NCBI GenBank assembly: GCA_012274445.1
Contig: JAAROD010000029.1
Coordinates: 1,550,001-1,614,000 of the forward strand
DNA from: Sclerotiophoma versabilis
Taxonomy: Eukaryota; Ascomycota; Dothideomycetes; Pleosporales; Didymellaceae
DNA length: 64,000 nt
Direction: 5' to 3'
The stretch's first letter is position 1. Every line of letters starts with the position of its first letter. The notes beneath the pieces were generated by a model that did not search any database, was not told where the DNA came from, and saw only the letters and a list, made by a program, of their open reading frames with translations. This document shows positions 13,101-24,442 of this stretch, in pieces. The translations under genes and the position numbers were made by a program.

Positions 13101-16049
13101 TCTATTCTTTACCTTTCTTTATGCATATAAGGTTGTATACTCTACGTAAGTTAAGTATAGTAAAGAACTTTACTTCTAATAACTAGTTCTATAACTTAGA
13201 TATATTAGGTAGTAGATAATAATCCTTAATAGTAATATTATTTAACTTCTAGTAGTTAATATAAAGCCTTAGCTTACTATCTTTCTTTAGTATAAACAGA
13301 ATAGAGAATTCTGCTAGAGATTTAGATTTCCTAATAAATTCTTTTATATAGTTCTCCTTAATATACTTATATAGTATCTTAAGCTCTTTCTTAGATAACT
13401 AATATATAGGCCTAAAGAGTAGTTCTTTCTCTTCCTTAAGTTTAATCTTATAATTCTAGAGCTAATACTTAGGTAGTGCTTTTATAGATAACTTTTATTT
13501 AAATATCTAGGTATACTATTTATACACGTCTAGTATACTAGAAGGTATACTCTTATTCCTCTTAACTATTATAGAGGGGCTTTCTTTATCTATATAGTTA
13601 ACTGCTTTATCTTAGCACGTCTTATATATTAAAGAGATATTATTAATCTTCTTCTTATTTACTAGCTATAGCGCACGCTGTATAGGCTTTAATATATTAG
13701 TGCTGTATTTATATTACCTTAATAAAAGTCTTTTCTATATCTAGTCTATCTCTAAATTATACTTTTATAACTAGAAGAGTCCTAGTATAATATTATATAT
13801 AGCCTTTATAAAGATATCTAGAGTTAGTTCTTTATAGTACTTCTATATCTCTAGAGAAGCTACTATTACCTTATATATAATATATAGCTCTTTTAGTATT
13901 AATTCTCTATTAGCTACTTAGAGTAAATAGATATATTCCTTTATATATAGTATAAGACCTACTTAGTATATTACTATCTAGAATATATAGTTTGCCTGTG
14001 CTCTTAAGTCTAAGAGTACTAATAATACTACTCTATTTAACTTAATAGGCAGTCTAATAAGTAAGCTGTTTCTAATAGTATTAAGAGATTACTTAGTAGA
14101 GTACTCTTTTAGCGCTTATTTAAAAAGGTCTCCTTATTACTAAATCTATAGATAATCTTACTACCTTTATATAGCTTATAGTTTAGGTTAAGGTAACACT
14201 ACTAATATAGATTATAGTAGAAGCTGTTAATAACTAATTACATGTATATAATTTCCTAATAGTTATCTATACCTAGAAAGTATAGCTTAGAATACTTGTT
14301 TTAGAGGTATAGTTTATATATATTATTCTTATAATTATACTATTATTTCCTATATATAGTACTAGGAGTTAGAAACTATCTCTTTTCTAGTTTTTCTAAT
14401 TTATATATACAATAGGTGTTGTATATATATACTATCTATAATAGCTTTCTATAATTTAGATTTTAGTAGTCTAAGGCATACTCTAGTTATAGGTTTAGAA
14501 GTAATACTAGCTTTCTATTAAAGTTAGGCTTATTTCTGCTTTAGTTATTTTTTACTTATTACTTAAGCTTCTGTTGCGTAGTATAGTTACTAGTACTAAG
14601 TTTATTAAAATTATATTTCTACTAATTCTATTAGGATTTGCTTAAGTTGTTAACCTGTTATTATCCTGTGTAAGTTTAAAGTGCTAACTATTATAGTTTC
14701 TTATTAATACTCTTAGTAATCTAATTATAGTTTTCCTAAAAGGTAGCGTAGTTGTTTTATAATTTCTAATATACTAGTTCTATATCTATATACTAGTTAA
14801 ATTTACGTATATCTATATTATACTAACTTTCTTTAATATTAGAGTTGTAGATAATAACTCTATCTGTTTTTTATCTAGTAATTTTATATAGTTACTAGGA
14901 TATTATAGGTAACTTATACTTATATACTTTTAGTTCTTATTTATATATCTCTTCTATTTATTCTAATAGTTGTCCTACTAGGTCCTGTAGGTGTTTCTAT
15001 TATTTATCTAACTCTTAGTATAGTATAGGTACTTAGCTTTAGACATTCTATATATTCTTATTAGATAGTTTAATATAATTATTATTAGATTTAGTTTTAG
15101 AGTCTTCTATAAAACGTCCTATATTATTAGTAAGAACTTTCTATTTATTACTAGTATCTATATTCTTATAGGTAAGTATATTAAGTTCTTAAACTACCTA
15201 ATTTCTTAATTAATAATTCTAAGTATAGTAGCCTTACTTACTATATCTATAATAGGTTACACTAGACTTATTCTTTCTATTACTACTCTTGTTTTTCTAA
15301 TTCTATTGCGGTTCTAGTCTCTTATTAATATTAGACAGGTCTATAGCCTCTAGTCTATAGTAACTACTACTAGTACTATTATATATATAGCGTTTAGTGT
15401 TTAACTAATAGTAGTTATTTTCTTAGTTTTCTTAGTTAAGGTTATTACGCTATAGGTTATATAGTAGTAGGTGTTATTCTATAGGTATAATATATATTTA
15501 TAGATTATTTCTAAGTTTCTGCTAAAGCTTATAAAGCTTAATATTAATACTAATAGCCTTATTAACTAGGTTATTAAAGTTATTAGTACTTATAGCAGTA
15601 CGCATAAGTTCTTCCTTAACCTTAGGCTTTAGTTCTTAATAGAATATAGTTATTAATACTATATTATCCTATCTAGTAAACACAGCTAGCTGCTAGAAAT
15701 TAGTAGTATAGTTAGCAGCAGATTATCCCTAATAAATACGTTAGATATTATAATATGCAATTGCTAGTTTATTTAAGACTCTAAATATAGGTTAAATCTG
15801 TTTCTTAAATAGGTTAAAGTTTTTAAACTAAGAGTTAATTACTGTTAAGTCTCTATTAGCGTAGTAGTATTAGAGAAAGAGTTTAATCTAGGTAAAAGCC
15901 TTATCTTATATAAAACTAGTAATAAGAGTAATTTATTTTTCTTTAGTAATGTCTTCTCTCTAAAACATAAAGAAGAGGTTCTACTGTATAAGCTAGTTCT
16001 CTAGCTTATGTTGTTTACTATAGTAGAGGTTAGGTTTAGCAACGCTAAC

Positions 16050-16453
16050 TAGGCTGGCAAATAGGTAGGGGTTGGGTTACCCCGCTGGATCCCTATTATA
16101 ACCTCAATTACTTTGTCAAACCTTAACCAAGTTTTACGATTCCAGTCGGTCTGGAAAGCTCTTGCTATAACCTACCATTCTGTAATACAAAAGATTCTTA
16201 TAACTACTAAGCTGCAAGAGGTATTATTACTTCTGTTCGCCGATGTCGCTGGTACCCAACTCCTGCCCAGCAATTTACTGGGTACCCCCTAAAACTCAGT
16301 CAATACTAGACCAAATTAAACGATTTAGGGCTTATTTTGTAGCGCTACTCTGTGCGCTTCTATCGAATCATACATGCCTATAGGCTATCTCTTCTAGTTA
16401 AGTAGCTAGAAGCCTAATAAGAAAAGGGGAGACTGAACCCATTTACCAGCCTA
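16050..16453. mobile_element. hAT-type MITE, not RIPed
   Basis: A 404-base island of normal composition inside element C. Terminal inverted repeats: TAGGCTGGCAAATAGGT at the left, and the complement of ACCCATTTACCAGCCTA at the right, matching except for two or three bases. It is flanked by a perfect 8-base duplication ACGCTAAC (16,042-16,049 and 16,454-16,461). An 8-base duplication and TAGGC-type ends are hallmarks of hAT elements. A subterminal palindromic pair GGTACCC/GGGTACC lies near 16,251-16,286. There is no coding frame, so it is non-autonomous. Confidence 0.88.
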
Positions 16454-16581
16454 ACGCTAACTCTAGGGCGTATAGCTAGCACTTATTCTATCTTAATATT
16501 ATTATTAGATTATTAAGTATAAGAGCTGCTAGGGGTAGTATAGGTTCCTAAAGTAGTACTTATCTTTAGAGGTGTTTAAAG

Positions 16582-17055
16582 TATTAAAGTTATACTTCTA
16601 AGTAAAAGCTTATAAGCACTATTTATATTAGTTCTTAGAGATAAGCGCTAGTATAGAAAGGTCTATAAGAGTTAGAGTTATTACCTAGTAAAACACTATA
16701 ATAATAAAGAGTAATAATAAGTAGTATAGAGTAGACTATCTAGCTTAAGAGTTAGAGGTTAAGATTCTAAAGATAAACTTAATTAACTAAGTTATACACA
16801 TACTATAAGAGTTATATTCCTACTAATTATATACTAAAGAGGAATATAATATACTTAGTAGTATAGGTTGTACTAATTATACTAATTACGCTAAGGCTAA
16901 TTACATTACGTAACTACCCCCTAGTAGTAGCTAAGTACTAACTACTAATACTAGTAGTTACTTACTTATAATACCTCTTCTCTTATAGGTTAACTATACT
17001 GCACCTAAGGTAGTAATTCTTAATATTTAATACTATGTTCCTTAGAATTATAACA
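16582..17055 (-). repeat. LTR of element C (5' LTR, right copy)
   Basis: 474 bases, beginning TATTAAAG and ending TTATAACA, followed directly by GCCTC, the target duplication. Here the terminal CA of the LTR end is intact, while the left copy has TA. Confidence 0.88.
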
Positions 17056-20000
17056 GCCTCTTAGAACTCTCTTTAGATATTACTATAGGTAAACAAAGCC
17101 TTAAAGGCTGCTATAAAGTATAGTAGGAACTTAACCTTTATAATATAGTTAATTTAGTTATAGATAAGGTTTTTAGCTTAGTACCTATAGGCCTTCTTTA
17201 AAGAGGTAAAACAACCTATATTAAGAGGCTATAGGAGGTGTAATAAGTAAGAAGGTATATAGGCAGTAATAATCTTATTATTCTTATAGTATTACTAGAA
17301 TATAAGTAAGTTATAGCTCTTATAGCTATTAATAACTAGTAGATAGTAGGCGCTAATAGTACACTTCTTTATATATATATTAAAGTGCTTTAGCTAGTCT
17401 AGACTAAGCTTATTAGTAGTCTAGCTGTTATTAGAGACTCTAATTTTTTAATTCTATAGCAGGTCCCCCTCTTTATACTAGAAAGAGAGGTAGTAGCACG
17501 CCTTAAAGATAATAAAGAGTAGAATAGCCTAACTTTTAGCATTAATACTCTGTATAACTATTATCTACTCTCTATTACCTAGCTAGACTGCCTTTAGCTG
17601 TCCTTATTACTCTAAAGCTATAATAACTACCTCTATTAATATAACACCTATTATAAAGCTAGCTTTATTAAAGTTATAGGTATTATTATTCTAGATACTA
17701 TACTTAGCTTTAATATTAGCTACTAGACTAAACTAGCTCTAAATTACCTTAGGATTCTTGCAGAGGGCTCTTTTATAGTTATATTTTTAATTAAACTTTA
17801 CTATAAGCTCTAGTTAGCGCTTAAAAAACGTACTAGGCTAGTTTATACTAATATAGCCTAGATTATACTTAGTGCATAAAGAATTAGCTATATTAACTAC
17901 AGCTATAAGCCTTAAGAGAAATTCTTACGTAACTAGCTTAAGTATATACTTAATAATTACCTACTTTTTAGTATTAGTTAGGTTCTATAAGTTAGCTATA
18001 GTATTAGCGTGTAAAGGTTATCTAGTGTATTAGTTACGTAGTATAGTTTTAGGGACCTTATAGATAGCTGTAGTATATTATAGAAAGAGCTTTATTTCTC
18101 TTTTAAGAGCTTAAACTATAAGCTATATCTAAGCTTCTTTTAACGCGTCTAGCTAGCGCTATTGTTAAGGTATTAGTAGGGGAGTAGTATTTTAGTATAG
18201 TCTTAGTAAAAGTATATAGCTTACCTGTATACGCAGCTTACCTATAAGGTACGTTATAGACTTCTTTCTAGAAGCTCTTCTCTTTCTTTACCTTATACTT
18301 AACTTATTAATTATTCTATAGGTTTTATATACTTTTCTAGAAGTTTTTTTCTTTAATAATCTTCTACTTCTATATATTATTATATCTACTCCTACTTATA
18401 GTATATAGAGTTCTAGTAGCTAGCTAGGTAGTAGCCTTAACTACCTTTAAGATTCTACTAGTAGCTCTGTAAATAGTACTTACTCTACTACCTTTAACTA
18501 CCTTATTAATATTACTTACTAGCTTATTACTTATATAACTGCTAGAAGTATTATTCTAGCTAATATTAATATTTCTTAAGGTTCTACTAACTTTAACTAG
18601 TACTATACTATATAGTATATTATAGATAAGGCTATTACTAATAAGCTCTACTAGGTTCTTATGTTTACTTCTATATAGTACTCTTTTCTTTTATAGTCTT
18701 TTTCTTTACTAATATTCTATATAGATTAATATCTATTATATTACTAACTACTTTCTTTACTCTTATAACTAGTCTCTATATAATACTGTTTTTAGTTCTA
18801 AAGTCTATAATTACTCTTCTATTATTACTTATATAACTGTTTATACTTATTAGCTACTTACCTAGTACCTCTTCTACTTTAAGGCCTTTATTATTTACTT
18901 CTATAGTACTATTAACCTTACTAGTTATACTAATAACTATACTACTACTATCTAAGGTAAGAAGATATTTATAGCTTTCTTTAGCTATATATCTATTACT
19001 AGGTAGTAGAATAAAGCTTACTCTAACTATATATAGAGTAATAGTAGTACTTATTACTACTTTACTAACCTTTATATAGGTACTTCTTCTAAGTCTACTA
19101 ATAGTACTTCTAGTACCTCTAGTTATTCTAGTAGATAGGCTATTACAGCCTCTGCAGAGGAAAGATACTTTAGTAATACTAAGTAGGCTCTTAGTAGTAT
19201 ATATAGTTCTTTTATATAGTTACTATTTATAATATAAGTAAGGTTCTTTTTCTAGTTTCTAGCTAGTCTTTTTATAAGTAGCTGTATATCTCTTATATAA
19301 GCTATCTAACTTCTATAGGCTTTAGTATTAATAATATTAGCTCTTAGCTTCTAAGTTAGAGCTTTATAGCCTACTTACTAAACTTAATATTATAGTTAAT
19401 TATTCTATATATATTTATTAATAATACTTTTAATAAAGTATTCTAAGTGTTTCTCTTAGTCTTTATCTTATATAATAACTACCTCTAGTACTTAATTATT
19501 ATATTATAAGAGTAGTAGATTAGTTATAGTAGATTATAGTAAATTAATATAGTAGGACTTAGTCTGCTATAGAATATTAAGTTTAACTTAGTAGAGGTCT
19601 TATATGCAGGCTACTTAGAACTTTCTATTTTTCTAATCTAGCTTTTTACTAGGTCTATTAGTCTAAATATTCTTTAGGTTTAGCTAGACCTAGTCTCTAA
19701 CTTACTATTTAGGTACTAGTTATCTTATATAGTTAGCCTAAGCTTTCTATTATTATTAAGAGTATATTATTACTAAGATTATCTAGTCTACTACTTAGTA
19801 TAAGGTCTATATAATTATTTTAGCCTACTTCTTTAAATCTATTATATAATCTATTAGGTTACCTTTAGCTAGGTTATTTAGTAGGTCTAGAGGAAATAGT
19901 ATATTCTTAAACCTATATTAAAAGAAAAAGAGTAAGACTCTAGTTATCAAGCTTATATAGGTGTTAAGTATTAGTTCTAGTATTAGAGTAAGTATAGCCT

Positions 20001-23000
20001 AGTTATCTTATGCTTAGTTTATATATATATATATACTACTACTTTAATATTACTATTAGCTTTCTTAGTAAGTCTATCTATTTATAAGTAGAATATAGTA
20101 GAAAGGTTCTATTATATACCTAGAAGTTTGCACACTCTTTTCTAGAGTTTACTAATAGACTAAGTACCTCTATCTAATATAATTAATCCTAGAAGTCTAT
20201 ATAGCTAGTATACTTCTTATATAAATATCTAGGTAATATTATCTACTTTAATCTTCTTTAGAAAGACTAAGATTATACTCTTACTTAGTTAGTTTTTTAT
20301 AACTATAAGGTTTATATAGCCTAAGAAGAGTCTATAATAAAGTTAATAGTAAGGTCTTACTATATATAGCTTAGTACTAGTAATAGTTATAAGTAGCTAT
20401 ATTTTCTATATCTCTAAGAAGTACTTTATTAGTAAATATTATAATTCTATATAAAATAGTAGTTATCTTTACTTATCTCTAGCTAGTACTATATTCTTAT
20501 AATTATATAGTATGTCTCTTCTCTTCTAGAGTATTCTGTCTAGATAGTAAGGTATACTTACTATATAATCTCTATATAGATTAGCTTACTATTAGGTACC
20601 TATATCTAGTTTCTCTATTAAAGCTTATTATTACCTATTACTATATAGTTACTTAGAGAGACTATAAGCTTCTTTATAATTATATTAAGAGACCTTATAC
20701 TACTTTATATAGCCTGTTATACAGCTTAGTAAGTTTTATCTTATTCTACTACTTAGTTCTAGTACTAGGTTATTAGGTTGTTTAAAGATAGTAGTTAAGG
20801 TAGATAATTTAGTAGAATAGAGCCTTCTAGTATAAGTATTAGTACCTATATAGGTATAGTGTATATTAGGTCTTATTAATTAGATAGGATAAGTATTATA
20901 AACTCTCTACTAGTAAGTCTTTTATTATTCTCTTCTTTAGGTATGTCTTAATCTCTTCTTAAGAGAGTATCTACTTATATATTATTCTTACTAGGTAAGT
21001 ATTATATCTTTATATTACTAAACTATAATATAATCTAAGCCTATTATATATATCTTTTAGTAAGTTTCTATTTCTTTATAAAGTACTCTAGGTTTTTATA
21101 GTTAGTAATAACTTTAAACTTCTATATACTTTATAATTTAGCGTTCTATTTCTATAAGTAGAATATTACTATAAGAAGTTCTTTATTATAGATAGAGTAG
21201 TTTACTTTATAAGGTAGAAATTTCTAAAAGAAATATACTACTATATAAAGGTTACTAGATAAATCTTCTTATAAAAGAGTAGCTTCTATAGTAAAGCTAG
21301 AAGAATTATATTCTACTATAGCTCTCTACTTAGAGTTAAGAGTAGTAAGAACCTTATCTAATAGAAAGGCTTCTTTTAGGGCCTAGAAAGTATAATCTTA
21401 TTTCTCTATCTATTTAAAGAGAAGATTCTTCTTAGTAAGTTATACAAGTAGTTCTAATAGTATAGTAAAGTCTTTAATAAACTTTTAATAGAAGTTTATA
21501 AACCTAAAGAACTCTTATATACCTTTTACTATAGTAGGTACTTACTATTTCTAAATAGCTTATACTTTCTTAGAGTTTATTACTATACTCTTCTCTACTT
21601 CTAGAATAAATTCTAGGTACTTTATATACTATATATTAAATTTATATTTACTAAGTTCTAAGTTTAGCCTAGCTTCTTATAAATTTTTAATTACCTATTA
21701 TATATACTTATAGTACTTCTATAGAGAACTCTTAGTAAAGATTAATATATTATCTAAGTATACTAAGGTAAAATTATCTAGAAATTCTCTTAGAGCCTAG
21801 TTAATATACCTCTAGAAGGTACTAGAAGCGTTAGCTAATCTAAAAGGTGTTACTAGCTATTTATACAATCTAAATCGTGTATAGAAAGTAGTTATCTACT
21901 TTTACTCTTCTACTATTCTAATCTTATAAAAGGTAGCTATAATAACTAGTTTAGTATACTAGGTAGCTTATCTAATTATATTTAGAGTCTTCTTAATTAG
22001 GAGAAGAGAATACTAATTCTTCTTAGTTAGAGTATTTAGTACTCTATAGTCTATATAGAACTATAATCTACCTTCTAGTTTCTATATAAATTGTATAGGT
22101 AATATAGCTAGAGAGTTACTAGCTCTAATAAATTCTTTTTCTAATAAATCTAGTAATATATAGTATAAGACTAAGAGCTTATCTTAAGATATAGTATAGA
22201 GAAGACTGTATAGAACTTCTAGAGTCTTACTATTTACTTTATTTAGCTTAATTATATAATCTACTGTTAAGCTATAGTAGAGAGGTAGTTTATTACCTTC
22301 TTTTAGAATAAAGAACTTAATATATAATTAAAGGTACGCAGGTAGCACTACTTTAACTTTCTATATAGTTATCTAGGTTTTAGGTTTTAAGGCCTTCTAG
22401 ATATCCTTTATACTAGCAGTAAAGACTTAGATTTCTAAGTTTTTCTTATAGCTCTTTTATATATAGTACTAGAAGGCTACTACTAATACTAGGTAATATT
22501 CTAGTAGAGTAAGCACTTTAGTACTTTATATAGTAACGTTATACTATTCTATAAATAGAAGCTTATTCTTAGTACTAATTATACTACTAATATCTTTTAA
22601 CTATATCTTTCTAAGAATTATATTATAGTTATATATTAAAGAAGTAATATATACTATAATATAGTGTTAGTATATACCTCTAATATTAAGAGTAAATTCT
22701 ATAATAGTAGTAATAGTACTTCTTTAGCTATTAACTCCTTCTATAGTTATAGGTGTAATTAGAATATATAGTAAGTTTATCTTCTATATAGACTATTTAT
22801 TTACTAGGTAATAGGTATAATAACTATTATTAACTATAGTAATAGCTAAAGTAGTAGAGTTAATAACTATATAAGTTAATATTAGTTTAGTTATAGCTAG
22901 TTAATAGAGTAGTAAATATATTAACTATATAGGCTTAGGAACTTATTAAAGAGGCTCTAGTATATAACTTTTAGCTAGAGCTGTTCTTTTCTCTTATCTT

Positions 23001-24255
23001 CTAATAAAGAGGTCTCTTTAGCTAGTTATATAGCTACTACCTTAGAGATTCTTAAGGTTAACTTTTATTTATTTATATAAGTAGGTAATTAAGATAGAAT
23101 ATTCTTCTTATAATTATATACTATATAGCCTTTATTACTATATTTAAAATAGGCTTCTATAGCTCTTCTTTTATAGATTTCTTTATCTATTTTCTAGTAT
23201 TCTCTTTTTCTTATATAGAGCTAGTAAGTGCCTACTATAGGCTACTAGTCTATTTTATTACTATTTCTATATAGGTTTTTCTAGGAACTAGGGTTATTAT
23301 ATATTTAGGAAGAGTAGCTGTTACCTATAATTCTATCTACTACCTTAAAGTTCTCTTAGGTTATTCTAGCATAGTGTATAAACTGTTTATATATCTTAGG
23401 TCTAGGTAGTTAGTATCTAGCTTAAGCTCTTAATAGCTTACTATTTAAACCATTCTTAAGATAGTTAATCTTCTAAGCGTTACTTACTCTATTTAAGGCT
23501 ACTTCTTATAGTTTTAAGTTAAACTTCTAAGTATATAGATTAAAGTTATTCTTACTTTACTTTATTATATAGAGGTACTTAAGGGCTTTCTTCTAGGTAG
23601 TAGAGTTCTTAAAGAACCTATTAAGGTATACCTAGGCCTTCTTAAGTATTAGTAGGGTAGTACTATTTATAAGGCTTATTATTATTAAGAATAAAGTATT
23701 AAATACTTAACTAGTTATATAAGTAATTATATAGTTAATCTAGTTCTTCTTAGTAGAGTACGCTAGTTAGTCTCTATATAGCTTAGCCTATACCTTTATC
23801 TTCTATTAAAGATATTATTTATATAATTATTTATTAAACACTTCTATATTAGGAAGTCTAGGCTTTTTAGCCTATTAGATAGTATAATTTTAGTAGTTAC
23901 TTAAAGAGGTAGAACTAGTAAAAAGGTTTTATCTACTTCTTTCTAAGGTTTCTAGATAAGTATTATTACTTAGTGTCTTTCTAAGTTTATTTATTTAGAA
24001 CTATAGCTGCTTATATAGTTATCTTTCTTACTTACTTACTAGTTTATCTAGGTTAGCCTTTAAGAATTATATTATTACTATTAAATTATCTACTAATAAG
24101 CTATATAATAGGTCTTACTATTACTTATATAGATACTATAATTATATCTACTGTTTATATATTAGCTAGCTAATAGGTAGCTGTTAATTATAAAGGTTAT
24201 CTCCTTCTATTATTATACACTTAGAGAATTTAGTTAGTTTTAATCTTTCTACTTA

Positions 24256-24442
24256 TATTAAGAGTTGAAGTAGCCTTTTAATAAGTATATATTTATTCTA
24301 TATTATAGAAGTAGAAAGATAGAGAAGAAAGAAGGAATTATTTCTTCTTATATAAGATATAGTAAGATACTAAGCTATACTCTATAATTATATATATAGG
24401 TTTAGTATATAGTCTTATATACTTAGAGCTTAGCCTATTATA
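24256..24442 (-). repeat. LTR of element B (right copy)
   Basis: 187 bases paired with 8,379-8,565 and followed by CTAAA. It keeps one G (GTTGAAG) where the left copy has A (GTTAAAG), a RIP-type transition. Confidence 0.82.

Larger units (their letters stand above)
9618..17055 (-). mobile_element. Gypsy chromovirus element C, full length
   Basis: Complete LTR retrotransposon with direct LTRs and 5-base duplication GCCTC (9,613-9,617; 17,056-17,060). Reading on the minus strand: gag with the retrotransposon gag domain near 15,520-15,770 (ELKPKVKEELMRT); CCHC knuckle at 15,213-15,254 decayed to Tyr x4; protease-RT linker and RT start at 13.6-13.3 kb; RT catalytic box near 12,940-12,985 as LNNILVYS (Asp-Asp to Asn-Asn); RNase H about 12.6-12.2 kb; integrase about 12.0-11.2 kb; C-terminal chromodomain near 10,740-10,860. 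Same family as element A. All domains carry many TAA/TAG stops, so it is dead. A MITE lies near its 5' end. Confidence 0.88.
8946..18254 (-). mobile_element. Fot1/pogo DNA transposon, split by element C
   Basis: Terminal inverted repeats match between 8,946 onward (ACGTACCTTATAGGTAAGCT) and 18,254 backward, over at least 45 bases with few differences, flanked by TA on both sides. Without the insertion at 9,613-17,055 the element is about 1.87 kb, typical of Fot1. The transposase reads on the minus strand. A CENP-B-like HTH part (YKVPKTILRN) is near 18,060. The catalytic N-x-D-E-x-G-F box is seen as YNFNKASFIIGV near 17,640. GNRE*IIVIQSINA follows, and the box normally reading HLLQPLDVGCF is near 17,200-17,250 with C-to-T changes. 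After element C the frame continues in phase (EA to RLVLFNLE) to the basic C-terminus at 9,090-9,430. Confidence 0.85.
8379..24442 (-). mobile_element. Gypsy element B (187-bp LTRs), itself interrupted
   Basis: LTR retrotransposon inserted in the RT of element A. Flanks carry the 5-base duplication CTAAA (8,374-8,378 and 24,443-24,447). Removing the element and one CTAAA rejoins A in frame (FSILFI to LKKDSKLRLY). Coding sense is minus. The CCHC zinc knuckle is at 23,110-23,151, decayed to Tyr at all four ligands. The RT box is near 21,725-21,790, read as VYLDNILIF (Asp to Asn). RT-thumb sequence (YLEFILEVEKSIVI) is near 21,540-21,630, and RNase H/integrase-like sequence runs to about 19.8 kb. 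The Fot1 element splits it at 8,944/18,256, leaving 565 plus about 6,190 bases, a normal size for Gypsy. Confidence 0.82.

Noticed and set aside
16050..16453. Island as a surviving host gene or tRNA
   Set aside because: No coding frame or cloverleaf; perfect 8-base duplication and inverted ends explain it as a MITE.
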